A DNA stretch of 18,382 bases, taken from the NCBI GenBank assembly GCA_964392725.1, contig CAYMPW010000023.1:1-18382 (forward strand), read 5' to 3'. Source of the DNA: CAYMPW01 sp964392725 (lineage in GTDB: Archaea; Thermoplasmatota; Thermoplasmata; Methanomassiliicoccales; Methanomethylophilaceae). The translations under genes and the position numbers were made by a program. Position 1 is the stretch's first letter. The number at the start of each line of letters is the position of its first letter. Under the pieces are notes generated by a model that made no database searches, was not told the DNA's origin, and was given only the letters and a program-made list of their open reading frames with translations. Shown here in pieces: positions 1 to 7,111 of the stretch.

Positions 1-1402
1 TTTCTTCCAAATGTATATTGGCCCCTAATTTTGGTTTAATTATATTGGGTAAGAACATGGAATCGCTTATTTTAAAAGATTTATCATCAGAATTTACTAT
101 CGTACATCCAATGTTTCTCAATGAATCCATATACTGACCAGGAAGCTGACTATCAATAGAAGATTCTACATGCAACACATCCAAAACAGTCGCTTCGGTA
201 ACTTCCTGATTTTTACTATTGAAAACTGCTGAATTTGCTCCGGGCGTAATCTTGTAATGTATAATTTCAACGCCGCTTACCATAATATTTTGATGTTCTT
301 GCACATTACTAACATATATTTTTCCGTTAGATAGGTTACAGGGCGTTCCATTAATCGATATTCTCAAATTACTTCCATCAAACCCATCATCGATGGAGAG
401 TCTTAATTCATAATCATCTCCTTTGTATACAACGGGCATGTTTGAATGAATCGAACAACCATATGGATTGGGAGGTATGTTTATGTTATACGAAGTTGTG
501 CTACACAAACCTTCAACAACAATATTTTGATCGGATGAAACCGAATCCACCGTACATTTACCCTCAAGATCCAATGTAATAGAAATTCCGTTTATTTTTA
601 CAGAAAACTCTTCTGTCTTCATGTAACCCGGATTTACGGATATTGCCAAAGTGTATGATTTCCCTTCTAAAACTCTGTTATCTGCGGATGAAGAAGAATA
701 AACATCGGCTATGAATCTTTCATTTTTATCCACGTTTATATCAAAATAAATATCCAATTTCAGAAATTCTACAACAACTGTAACATCACAATCGGGCATC
801 ATAAACCGATCGCCTTCGACTACGTCTACATATTCGCGGGATCCGGTCTTTATTACATCTATCGATTTTACCGAGTAATTGTCTTTGGGTATAACATCAA
901 TGTTAACGAAATCACCAACGGTTGCGCTACGCTTTACAGAATATGTTCCTCCTTCGGAAGGCGGTGTTTTGATAATTTCGAATATTGTCTGTTTCACACC
1001 GGGCTTACCGCCCGAACTTCCGGGATTCAAAAATGATTTATCGGGATCATCAATCGGAATTTCTTCGACGACATCTTCGTTGATAATCCATTGTGCGTAC
1101 AAAATAGTATTTTTATCAATTTTAAAAAGATCTCCCGGAGCATAAGAGGTTCCGGAACCGTCTTGCATCGTATTCCACAATTTGAACGTTTTTTTCTCGG
1201 GAGAAAACATACATTTTTTGACAGAATAATCTTCAGTGTTCTGAAGTTCATCGATAAAAGATTCATCCGAATCGTTGGTGTTTAGAACATATTCAATTTC
1301 GTATATCGAGTCGGAAGGTAGTGTTAGAATTACTGCTGCACCAATACCTACCGCCGATATTGTTACTAGAGCCAGAGCTAGCGCTATATATTTGTTATAC
1401 AT
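1..1402 (-). CDS. Secreted/surface protein with InlB-type (Listeria-Bacteroides) repeat, 3' end cut by window
   Basis: The reading frame is open from 1402 to the window edge (about 467 codons), so the C-terminus is missing. The N-terminus, MYNK followed by about 22 hydrophobic residues (IALALALVTISAVGIGAAVI), looks like a signal peptide or membrane anchor. Residues about 55-105 end in SGTSYAPGDLF...TILYAQW, the recognisable end of a Listeria-Bacteroides (Flg_new/InlB B) repeat. A Pro/Gly-rich linker (about 107-130) follows, then beta-rich segments, one ending MMPDCDVTVVVEF as in divergent InlB-type repeats. The role is probably adhesion or cell-surface contact; no ligand can be read from sequence. 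I chose ATG 1402 because GGGTGA lies five bases upstream; an in-frame ATG at 1414 (MGES) is the alternative. The tail of the surface proteins at 8176 and 10974 cannot be tested here because this gene's 3' end lies outside. Confidence 0.8.
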   Translation of the reverse strand, partial: MYNKYIALALALVTISAVGIGAAVILTLPSDSIYEIEYVLNTNDSDESFIDELQNTEDYSVKKCMFSPEKKTFKLWNTMQDGSGTSYAPGDLFKIDKNTILYAQWIINEDVVEEIPIDDPDKSFLNPGSSGGKPGVKQTIFEIIKTPPSEGGTYSVKRSATVGDFVNIDVIPKDNYSVKSIDVIKTGSREYVDVVEGDRFMMPDCDVTVVVEFLKLDIYFDINVDKNERFIADVYSSSSADNRVLEGKSYTLAISVNPGYMKTEEFSVKINGISITLDLEGKCTVDSVSSDQNIVVEGLCSTTSYNINIPPNPYGCSIHSNMPVVYKGDDYELRLSIDDGFDGSNLRISINGTPCNLSNGKIYVSNVQEHQNIMVSGVEIIHYKITPGANSAVFNSKNQEVTEATVLDVLHVESSIDSQLPGQYMDSLRNIGCTIVNSDDKSFKISDSMFLPNIIKPKLGANIHLEE

Positions 1403-1660
1403 GGATTCACCCATTCTGAAGTTACCTGGAAAATTGTATCAAATTTGATTTCCCAGATATTGGAAATTTCACATTACGTAAACGTGTCTGTAAAAATAAT
1501 AACTTAATTATGTTATAATTAAAGGTTTGGTTTAAGTCATTTCTAAAATTCTTTGAAAGGATACGAAAAATGATGAATTTAGAAAAAATAACATAAAAAC
1601 GTTATTTATATTTATCAAAATCGGATTAACCAATCGAGCTGGATTACGCGTGTTAAATAA

Positions 1661-3022
1661 TCAATGTTTATTGATATACCATATTCCAGACCTGTTATTT
1701 CCATCACGAGTGATTTTACCTTCATCTTGAAGTGTATGTAAAATCCGTTTTACTTTCGAAACGGAATATCCTGTTTCTTTAGCCATGGAAACCTGTGTAA
1801 TTTCAGGATTCTCTATTATTAAATTGAGAACGCGATCTAAAACAAGTTCCGAGTATGTATGTTTGGATTGTTTTGAATTACGACGGAACGTGACTCTTAA
1901 AAATTCACCGTTTTCTTTAAATTCGGGTTCTTTTACGCCATTCTTCTTACATTCATCAATCATCCTGCGAATTCCGGTTCCGTATCTTTCAATGAAACCT
2001 ATTGCCTTGAATACAGAAGCGATCGTTTGATTTCTAATAACTGAACGTCCGGATTCCAAATCATTCATATCCAAACCCAAAGGCAAACCCGGTGATTCTA
2101 TTTCCACACGATCATTAAAAACACGAATGAAAATTGAACAACCTTCCAACATATATTCGCGATGAACAACCGCGTTAATGATTGCCTCACGTATGGCATT
2201 GAGTGGAATTTCATAATGATCTATTCTTACAAGACCATCGATATCCGATTTCATTTCCAAATGTTTCAATACAAAATTAATTGCATCAACAACCTGAGAA
2301 ACAATACTTCCGGTGAAATCTTTACTATCTCTGAATACAAGTCCTTTTTCATCTTCGAAATATGCACATTGTATTCTTGCGTGCGGGAAGGGATTGTTTG
2401 AAAGTAATGCAAATGTGTTTGTAACCATGTATCCGGAAACAGTTTCTTTGATTACGCCCATGTTAATCAAATTTGTAATGTTAACTTCTCCGTTAAAGGA
2501 TGATAAATACCTACAAAGTTCTGTTATCTTTTCAGTACTTACATCGACGGATGGGTACTCTATACTGTCGTAAGAAATACGCTTACCGCGAAGTTTCAAC
2601 ATATCGATAATTTCGGGACTTGCGGGAACTGATGTACCGCTAACGCGAACATACGTTCCATGCGACATACCTTCACTTTTAATGTAATAAGGACAATTGT
2701 ATCCTGGAACTACATCAACTACGATTATATTGAAATCATCGATTGTCGTAATAAAAATATCAGGTACGACGGTTGGCATACAAGAATCTACAATGGAGTT
2801 TGTGATGCGATCTTTCTTGGAGAAGAGAACATCGTCGGATATTCCAACAATTTTACCATCATCCATAACACCGAAAAGGATGCGACCACCGTATGTGTTG
2901 CTAAAAGCTACGACGGTCTTTATGAATTCCTCATCATCGGAGATTGTTTGGAAATCAAATCTGTAAGATTTTCCATTTTTTATCCCCTCGGCGATAATTT
3001 TTGAAACATCATTTTCTTGCAT
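1661..3022 (-). CDS. AlbA_2 / HATPase_c_4 / winged-helix regulator (Schlafen AlbA_2-type)
   Basis: A 453-residue protein with three parts. Residues about 10-135 form an AlbA_2 (divergent AAA_4/Schlafen-like) domain, with the typical EEFIKTVVAFSNTYGG and ILFGVMDDGKIVGI. Residues about 265-380 form a C-terminal HATPase_c_4-type region with the N-box-like REAIINAVVHREY (278-290), IESPG (308-312) and ERYGTGIRRM (345-354). Residues about 393-450 form a winged helix (ITQVSMAKETGYSVSKVKR). Proteins of this architecture are usually annotated as ATP-binding transcriptional regulators; their targets are mostly unknown. I start at ATG 3022 because GGAGATTGAG precedes it with ideal spacing; the longer frame to 3034 begins with TTG, inside the ribosome-binding region. 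It is a single gene with its own promoter and a tandem-repeat array upstream, which would suit autoregulation (inference). Confidence 0.85.
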   Translation of the reverse strand: MQENDVSKIIAEGIKNGKSYRFDFQTISDDEEFIKTVVAFSNTYGGRILFGVMDDGKIVGISDDVLFSKKDRITNSIVDSCMPTVVPDIFITTIDDFNIIVVDVVPGYNCPYYIKSEGMSHGTYVRVSGTSVPASPEIIDMLKLRGKRISYDSIEYPSVDVSTEKITELCRYLSSFNGEVNITNLINMGVIKETVSGYMVTNTFALLSNNPFPHARIQCAYFEDEKGLVFRDSKDFTGSIVSQVVDAINFVLKHLEMKSDIDGLVRIDHYEIPLNAIREAIINAVVHREYMLEGCSIFIRVFNDRVEIESPGLPLGLDMNDLESGRSVIRNQTIASVFKAIGFIERYGTGIRRMIDECKKNGVKEPEFKENGEFLRVTFRRNSKQSKHTYSELVLDRVLNLIIENPEITQVSMAKETGYSVSKVKRILHTLQDEGKITRDGNNRSGIWYINKH

Positions 3023-3103
3023 CTCAATCTCCAATTTGCATTATTACATATGATGATTATATTATTGCCTACATTAAAACTACAGATATGCAACAAATTG
3101 TCT

Positions 3104-3113
3104 AAAATATAAG
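3104..3113 (-). promoter_or_regulatory. Probable TATA box of the AlbA_2 regulator
   Basis: On the minus strand this reads CTTATATTTT, a good archaeal TATA element. It predicts a transcript start near 3082 and a leader of about 60 nt to ATG 3022. The 10-bp repeats lie about 23 bp further upstream. Confidence 0.4.
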
Positions 3114-3135
3114 TGAAATATCAGAATATTTGTTT

Positions 3136-3175
3136 GAATGAGGTCGAATAGGTTCGAATGAGGTCGAATGAGTTC
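3136..3175. repeat. Four tandem 10-bp repeats upstream of the AlbA_2 regulator
   Basis: Four adjacent units read GAATGAGGTC, GAATAGGTTC, GAATGAGGTC and GAATGAGTTC, sharing GAAT followed by a G-rich half and TC. The 10-bp period places every unit on nearly the same face of the helix. The array lies about 114-153 bp upstream of ATG 3022, just beyond the putative TATA box, where an upstream activator or operator array would sit. Confidence 0.7.
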
Positions 3176-3218
3176 ACGACAATAATTTATTAAATTGAAC
3201 CCAATCGACATTAAAAGT

Positions 3219-3234
3219 GGGGGCGCATGCCCCC
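3219..3234 (-). terminator. Intrinsic-type terminator after the Cys-rich gene
   Basis: GGGGGC and GCCCCC form a perfect 6-bp stem with a GCAT loop, 8 bases past the stop codon of the Cys-rich gene. On the minus strand the stem is followed by ACTTTTAA, a short U-run. Confidence 0.65.
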
Positions 3235-3241
3235 TGTAAAA

Positions 3242-3796
3242 TCAGTTTTTCTTTTCTTCTTCGGAATCACATGAACATTCACATGATTCTTCGGATTCGC
3301 ATGCGCAAGCGCATTCACATGATTCTTCGACTTCACATTCGCATGTGCATTCATCTTCGGAATCACACTCGCAAACGCAAACGCCTTCGGTCTCACAAAC
3401 ACAACCGCATGTGCATTCTTCTTCGACTTCGGCACATTTTGGTTCTTCTTTGGAAACTTTCTCTTTGGGTCCTCCGAAAATCTTTGAAAAGAAATCGTTG
3501 GATCCTTCCATGCTTTTAATTGCCGCACGTTCTTCTTTGAGTCTTTTTTCGATCTCATGTCTGCGTGCTTTCATGACTTCGAGTTCTGCAACCTCGTCCT
3601 CTCTTTCGTCCTTAGGAAGACTTTTGATGAGTTCTTTCTGTCTCTTCTCTGCCATTTTAGCTTTATAGATTTCATCTTTGGCTTTTTCTTTCCTGTTAAT
3701 GGCATCCTGTTTCTTTTTGGCTGCCAAACTTGCGTGCCTTTTGCTTGCTTTTGCAGAGGATTTTGAATCCGATTCTTCCATTTTTTTAGAGGACAT
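3242..3796 (-). CDS. Coiled-coil protein with an 18-cysteine acidic CXCXC tail
   Basis: I do not recognise a family for this 184-residue protein. Residues 1-100 are rich in Lys, Glu, Ala and Arg with no hydrophobic segment, and residues about 20-95 should form a long charged helix or coiled coil. NDFFSKIFGGP (100-110) is a short hinge. Residues 121-184 hold 18 cysteines, all but one in alternating CXC runs: 128/130/132/134, 140/142/144, 150/152/154, 160/162/164/166 and 172/174/176, separated by acidic Ser/Glu/Asp spacers. Such density recalls metallothioneins or metal-storage tails, but no known metallothionein signature is visible. No signal peptide is seen, so it is probably cytoplasmic. 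ATG 3796 has GGTGAG five bases upstream and a TATA box at 3825-3836. A desulfoferrodoxin gene lies immediately upstream on the same strand, so a metal or redox link is plausible but inferred. Confidence 0.8.
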   Translation of the reverse strand: MSSKKMEESDSKSSAKASKRHASLAAKKKQDAINRKEKAKDEIYKAKMAEKRQKELIKSLPKDEREDEVAELEVMKARRHEIEKRLKEERAAIKSMEGSNDFFSKIFGGPKEKVSKEEPKCAEVEEECTCGCVCETEGVCVCECDSEDECTCECEVEESCECACACESEESCECSCDSEEEKKN

Positions 3797-3824
3797 TTTC
3801 TCACCGTTTCGAATCTTGAAATCC

Positions 3825-3836
3825 GAATATAAAAAG
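3825..3836 (-). promoter_or_regulatory. TATA box of the Cys-rich gene
   Basis: The minus strand reads CTTTTTATATTC about 35 bp upstream of ATG 3796. It predicts a transcript starting close to the GGTGAG ribosome binding site, so a very short leader. Confidence 0.5.
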
Positions 3837-3891
3837 TGTGAGAACTTGCGCTTATTTGAATTTTGGTAAAGGTATTGGTGCCCTCCATCAC

Positions 3892-3912
3892 ATCATGGTG
3901 GAGAGCAGCAAT
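3892..3912 (-). terminator. Possible hairpin downstream of the desulfoferrodoxin gene
   Basis: CTCCATCA and TGGTGGAG pair over 8 bp, including one G-T wobble, around a CATCA loop, about 18 bp beyond the stop codon at 3930. No strong U-run follows on the minus strand, so the terminator role is uncertain. Confidence 0.3.
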
Positions 3913-3929
3913 ATTGAATTTCAATAGTT

Positions 3930-4301
3930 TTAGGACGACCAGACGCCGTGTTTGTTACACAATTCGTATGCAACAATATCCTTTGCGTTTGTTTCAAAGA
4001 ACGCTTCGGGTGCCTCATCGGGTTTGAGATACTTTCTCATAAGGATTCCGTCTGCTACGATTGCGATGAACACAATGTAGTGATCTCTATCCATTGGGTG
4101 TGCAGTCTCTTTACCGACTTTGACCAAAACACCGTTGTCTTTCTTCTCGATGAATGGAACGTGTTTCTCGGAGGGATCTCCGGTTTTAACAGTCAACAAT
4201 TTCATTTCTTCTCCGCAGCAAACGATTGTTCCGCCGCCTTCGTACTCCATCTCTACGATGTTTCCGCACATTTCGCAATAATACAACGCTTTCTGTACCA
4301 T
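3930..4301 (-). CDS. dfx: Desulfoferrodoxin (class I superoxide reductase)
   Basis: This enzyme reduces superoxide to peroxide without releasing oxygen, taking electrons from rubredoxin-like donors in the cytoplasm of anaerobes. The 123-residue protein has both family domains. The N-terminal desulforedoxin-type iron site has Cys9, Cys12, Cys28 and Cys29. The C-terminal superoxide-reductase domain has every expected iron ligand: His47 (in SEKHVPF, with Glu45), His68, His74, Cys115 and His118 (CNKHGVW). It is therefore a two-iron class I enzyme, at the family's usual length. The reading frame extends upstream to 4346, but ATG 4301 has GAGGTAAT just upstream and gives the canonical N-terminus, so I start there. 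It is divergent from the gene at 4401. The Cys-rich protein downstream and the Fe-S flavoprotein at 5008 may share an oxidative-stress role. Confidence 0.93.
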   Translation of the reverse strand: MVQKALYYCEMCGNIVEMEYEGGGTIVCCGEEMKLLTVKTGDPSEKHVPFIEKKDNGVLVKVGKETAHPMDRDHYIVFIAIVADGILMRKYLKPDEAPEAFFETNAKDIVAYELCNKHGVWSS

Positions 4302-4336
4302 CAATATTACCTCAGAATAATATAACACTGTTAACA

Positions 4337-4345
4337 TATAAAACA
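4337..4345. promoter_or_regulatory. TATA-like element between the divergent desulfoferrodoxin and HisA-like genes
   Basis: The minus strand reads TTTTATATG about 36-44 bp upstream of ATG 4301. The plus strand reads CATATAAAA about 60 bp upstream of ATG 4401. One AT-box may serve the minus gene or both; TGTTAACA, a perfect 8-bp palindrome, abuts it at 4328-4335. The plus gene has another candidate, AAATATC, centred about 26 bp before its ATG, which would give a leaderless mRNA. Confidence 0.4.
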
Positions 4346-4400
4346 AACGGTCTTGAAATCGTACGAAAGGTAAATATCTGTTTTAGTATTCCCAATTTTT

Positions 4401-5027
4401 ATGGAGATACTTACGATTCCCGTTACAATCGATGCGGACGAAGTTAAAGTCTGTAAACTCGGATTCAAAAAGGGTATACCGTTTGGAGATCCTCCATATA
4501 TGAATTTTAGAGAATTTGTTGGATCTTTTTCATCAAGAGAAGAACGTAAAACAGTTTTGATTATCGACATCGAAGGAATCAGAAACAAATTCTTTGAAGA
4601 GAAAGTTGCGGACAATCTTCGTATCAGAGGAACCGATACTTGGTTTATGACCGCAATAAATGATGTGGATGATATCATGGATGCTTTCGGAAGAGATGCT
4701 TCCAAAGTTCTTATGCCGTATCATATTACCGCATCCGATGCAATGTTGGAGGATGTGTTCAGTCTTTCCGACTCTTGCATCCCCTGTATTTTTATTGAAA
4801 ATTGCAGAGTAAAAGGAAGAACCAAACTGTTGGATCCCGTTTCGATCGTATCCAAACTTACGGATATCGGATATCACGAAATCGCGGTTTTCGATACCGA
4901 CGGAAAATACGACAATTGGAGAGATCTTCAGAATATCTGTTCGACATTGGATATTTTTACTCCGAACGAAGCTGAAATAGAAGCTTCCAATGTTTTCGTA
5001 CTCCCGATTATCGGGAGAGAGATTTAA
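4401..5027 (+). CDS. HisA/HisF-like (TIM-barrel type) conserved protein
   Basis: A 208-residue soluble protein. I recognise no specific enzyme, but its layout resembles the HisA-like proteins of archaea. VLIIDIEGIRNKF (52-64) matches the first-half 'iiDldGI.n' strand, TWFMTAINDVDDIMDAF the 'GGIr..ed' region, and a strand-helix repeat follows (CIFIENCRV then LLDPVSIVSKLTDIGYHEIAVFDTDG). The true HisA glycine-rich phosphate loops are degraded (TAIND in place of GGIRx), so phosphoribosyl-isomerase activity is doubtful. No ribosome binding site precedes ATG 4401, and an AT-rich element 26 bp upstream suggests leaderless translation. The 3' end overlaps the convergent flavoprotein gene by 20 bp. 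It could be a methanogen-specific biosynthetic enzyme; the function is unknown. Confidence 0.75.
   Translation: MEILTIPVTIDADEVKVCKLGFKKGIPFGDPPYMNFREFVGSFSSREERKTVLIIDIEGIRNKFFEEKVADNLRIRGTDTWFMTAINDVDDIMDAFGRDASKVLMPYHITASDAMLEDVFSLSDSCIPCIFIENCRVKGRTKLLDPVSIVSKLTDIGYHEIAVFDTDGKYDNWRDLQNICSTLDIFTPNEAEIEASNVFVLPIIGREI
5001..5017. terminator. Hairpin in the overlap of two convergent genes
   Basis: CTCCCGA and TCGGGAG form a perfect 7-bp stem with a TTA loop. It sits within the 3' ends of both the HisA-like gene (+) and the Fe-S flavoprotein gene (-). The plus strand runs into TTTCTTTT about 16 bases later. It may be a shared transcript end, but the U-run is distant. Confidence 0.35.
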
Positions 5028-5562
5028 TCGAAATTTCTTTTCCGAATGCGTATGCGCGGGAAATATCGTCTTCCGACAAAGAATCGATTCCGTCCGTACC
5101 TGCAAGGGTTAACATTCCAACCCATTCGGAATCGAGTGCCAGTGCAACACTTTTTCCAAAGGATTCGATTCCTTCGAAATTGGGTTTTACTCTTCCGCCT
5201 ATGGAAATCATGCCAACTAATTTTTTCCCTTCGATTTTAGAATTCCAATATTTTTGAAACCTGTCCACGGGAGTTTTGATAACGGCCGAAGGAGAATTGA
5301 ATTGAACGGGAGATGATAAAATCAATACGTCGCAGGATTCCACCGCATCGTATATTTTAGTCATATCATCATCGAAAACACAACTTCCGTCTTTGCATGT
5401 AGCACATGAATTACAATAATTTATTTCCATTTCCGATGGATAAAATACGGTTGTTTCAAATCCCGAATCAACAAAAGCTTTCTCGGTCTCTTTGATCATT
5501 TTTTCGGTAAATCCGTCACTGCGGGCGCTACCTACCAGAAAAACTGCTTTACGTGAGACCAT
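5008..5562 (-). CDS. Iron-sulfur flavoprotein (NADPH-dependent FMN reductase family)
   Basis: A flavodoxin-fold redox protein of 184 residues, the usual size for Isf-type proteins of methanogens. Residues 4-21 (RKAVFLVGSARSDGFTEK) form the first strand and FMN-phosphate loop. SSPVQFNSPSAVIKTPVDR (83-101) is the second FMN contact. Cys50, Cys53, Cys56 and Cys61 make the compact CX2CX2CX4C motif that binds a 4Fe-4S cluster in Isf. Family members pass electrons from ferredoxin to O2, H2O2 or other acceptors; the physiological partner here is not known. The frame extends to 5586, but ATG 5562 fits the family N-terminus, has no ribosome binding site, and has a GATATAAAT box 26 bp upstream, so it is probably leaderless. 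It overlaps the HisA-like gene tail to tail. Confidence 0.85.
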   Translation of the reverse strand: MVSRKAVFLVGSARSDGFTEKMIKETEKAFVDSGFETTVFYPSEMEINYCNSCATCKDGSCVFDDDMTKIYDAVESCDVLILSSPVQFNSPSAVIKTPVDRFQKYWNSKIEGKKLVGMISIGGRVKPNFEGIESFGKSVALALDSEWVGMLTLAGTDGIDSLSEDDISRAYAFGKEISIKSLSR

Positions 5563-5569
5563 TGTGCAT

Positions 5570-5592
5570 ATTATATACTGCCACATTTATAT
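5570..5592. promoter_or_regulatory. Interleaved divergent promoters of the flavoprotein gene and egsA
   Basis: On the plus strand TATTATATA (about 5570-5578) predicts an egsA transcript start near 5600, leaving room for the GTGAT ribosome binding site. On the minus strand GATATAAAT (about 5584-5592) predicts leaderless initiation near 5562. Each TATA box lies inside the other gene's initiation region, so the two promoters could exclude each other. Confidence 0.4.
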
Positions 5593-5623
5593 CAGCTTGT
5601 ATCAGATTTCAATGTGATGTGCC

Positions 5624-6685
5624 ATGGATAGCATAATTAAGACCCGTAGTATGGAATTTCCAAGAAAAGTTTTGATCGGAAAAGATATTCTTGTTCAAAC
5701 ACCCGACGTTTGCAAAGAACTCTTGTTTGAAGAAAAAGGATTAATCATAACGGGACACGATACGTATCATGCCGCAGGAAAAGTTGTGGAAGATGCCATG
5801 CTTGATGCGGGTTTTGATGTATCGGTACACAGAACGGGCAATGCCACTCCCATGAACGTAGAAGCCGTTAAAGCGGAATCCACTGCGATTAACGCAAGGT
5901 TTTTACTCGCAGTAGGCGGAGGAAGTAAAATCGACATTGCCAAAATGGCCGCAAAAGATCTGAAAATACCATTTATCAGCATTCCTACATCGGTAGCACA
6001 CGACGGAATCGCATCCGACCGTGCATCCCTTAAATCCGATGCGGGACCAAAATCCGTTTCTGCTGTTCCGCCTTTGGGAATCGTTGCGGATATCGGAGTC
6101 ATAGCAAAATCACCCTATCGTTTCCTTGCAGCGGGATGCGCGGATGTAATTTCCAACCTTACCGCACTTATGGATTGGGACTTTGCAAGAAGACTCAGAA
6201 ACGAAGATTACAGCAGATCCGCAGCTTCGCTTTCACAGTATTCGGCGGAAACTATTATGGAAAATGCCGAACTTATCCGTCCTAACTTGGAAGAAAGCGT
6301 TTGGCTCGCAATCCGTCCGATTATCATTTCGGGAATTTCAATGAGTGTTGCGGGAACATCACGCCCCACAAGCGGATCCGAACATTTGTTCTCACACGCA
6401 TTGGATATCAACCACCCAGGAAAAGCTCTCCACGGAGAACAGTGCGGAGTTGGTTCGATTTTGATGATGTATCTCCACGGAGGAGATTGGAAAAGAATCA
6501 GAGATTCATTGGATGCCATCGGAGCCCCGACAACAGCAAAACAACTTGGTTTGGAACCCGAAGATATCATCGATGCTTTGGTAAAAGCACATACTATCAG
6601 AAAAGAAAGATTCACGATTCTCGGTGAAAACGGTCTTGACCGCGAAACAGCCGAAATCGTTGCAAAAACTACAGGAGTGATTTAA
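5624..6685 (+). CDS. egsA: sn-Glycerol-1-phosphate dehydrogenase
   Basis: This enzyme reduces dihydroxyacetone phosphate to sn-glycerol-1-phosphate with NAD(P)H, the committed step to archaeal ether lipids, in the cytoplasm. The 353-residue length is normal. Dinucleotide binding is marked by LLAVGGGSKIDIAK (94-107) and ISIPTSVAHDGIAS (118-131). The expected zinc ligands of this iron-type alcohol-dehydrogenase-fold family are present: Asp174 (GCADVISN), His254 (SGSEHLFSH) and His270 (ALHGEQCGVG). ATG 5624 is preceded by GTGATGTGCC, an acceptable ribosome binding site. Its TAA stop is followed directly by the UPF0179 ATG, so the two are almost certainly cotranscribed. Nothing looks truncated. 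This gene is the strongest evidence that the window is archaeal. Confidence 0.96.
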   Translation: MDSIIKTRSMEFPRKVLIGKDILVQTPDVCKELLFEEKGLIITGHDTYHAAGKVVEDAMLDAGFDVSVHRTGNATPMNVEAVKAESTAINARFLLAVGGGSKIDIAKMAAKDLKIPFISIPTSVAHDGIASDRASLKSDAGPKSVSAVPPLGIVADIGVIAKSPYRFLAAGCADVISNLTALMDWDFARRLRNEDYSRSAASLSQYSAETIMENAELIRPNLEESVWLAIRPIIISGISMSVAGTSRPTSGSEHLFSHALDINHPGKALHGEQCGVGSILMMYLHGGDWKRIRDSLDAIGAPTTAKQLGLEPEDIIDALVKAHTIRKERFTILGENGLDRETAEIVAKTTGVI

Positions 6686-7111
6686 ATGGTTTTAGTTACA
6701 CTTATCGGAGAATCCCAGGCACACATCGGAAACAGATTCTATTATCTGGGACCTATTACTTCTTGTAAAGAATGCAGATTGAAAGGCGTTTGTTTTAATC
6801 TAGAACTCGGAAGTCTATATGAAGTCACAGCTCTGAGAGATACGATGCACGATTGTTTAGAATATGAATCAGGCGCAAGAGTCGTGGAAGTCGAAAAGAT
6901 TCCCGCAATCGCCGCAGTTGCGAAAAAACAGGCAATCGACGGAAGTATGATTACGTTCCAGTCCGGAAAATGCGAAAACTACGGATGCGAATATTGGTTT
7001 AAGTGTCATCCCGTAGGAATAAAAGACGGACAGAAGCTCTCTATCACGGAAATCATCGAAGATATCGACAGTCCCTGCGAAGAGAGCCTCGTACTCGTCA
7101 AATTGGTTTGA
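6686..7111 (+). CDS. UPF0179 family Cys-rich archaeal protein
   Basis: A 141-residue protein that I recognise as UPF0179, a family found in archaea and without an assigned function. Its eight cysteines (27, 30, 36, 57, 96, 101, 107, 131) include CKECRLKGVC near the N-terminus and CENYGCEYWFKC near position 100, which suggests two metal or Fe-S sites. VVEVEKIP (66-73) is the typical central strand. The ATG abuts the egsA stop codon, and the ribosome binding site GGAGTGAT lies within the last codons of egsA, so translation is probably coupled. The gene ends exactly where the convergent purC begins its stop codon (no intergenic base). Confidence 0.88.
   Translation: MVLVTLIGESQAHIGNRFYYLGPITSCKECRLKGVCFNLELGSLYEVTALRDTMHDCLEYESGARVVEVEKIPAIAAVAKKQAIDGSMITFQSGKCENYGCEYWFKCHPVGIKDGQKLSITEIIEDIDSPCEESLVLVKLV

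Noticed and set aside
1415..1660. Gene or RNA in the AT-rich gap upstream of the first surface protein
   Set aside because: No open frame with a start signal. Only weak TATA-like stretches (for example near 1604-1616 on the minus strand) are visible, too far from ATG 1402 to assign.
3217..3519. Overlapping ORFs on both strands of the Cys-rich gene (His/Arg/Met-rich frames)
   Set aside because: They arise from the repetitive codons of the tail. Only the 184-codon frame has a GGTGAG site, a TATA box and a following terminator.
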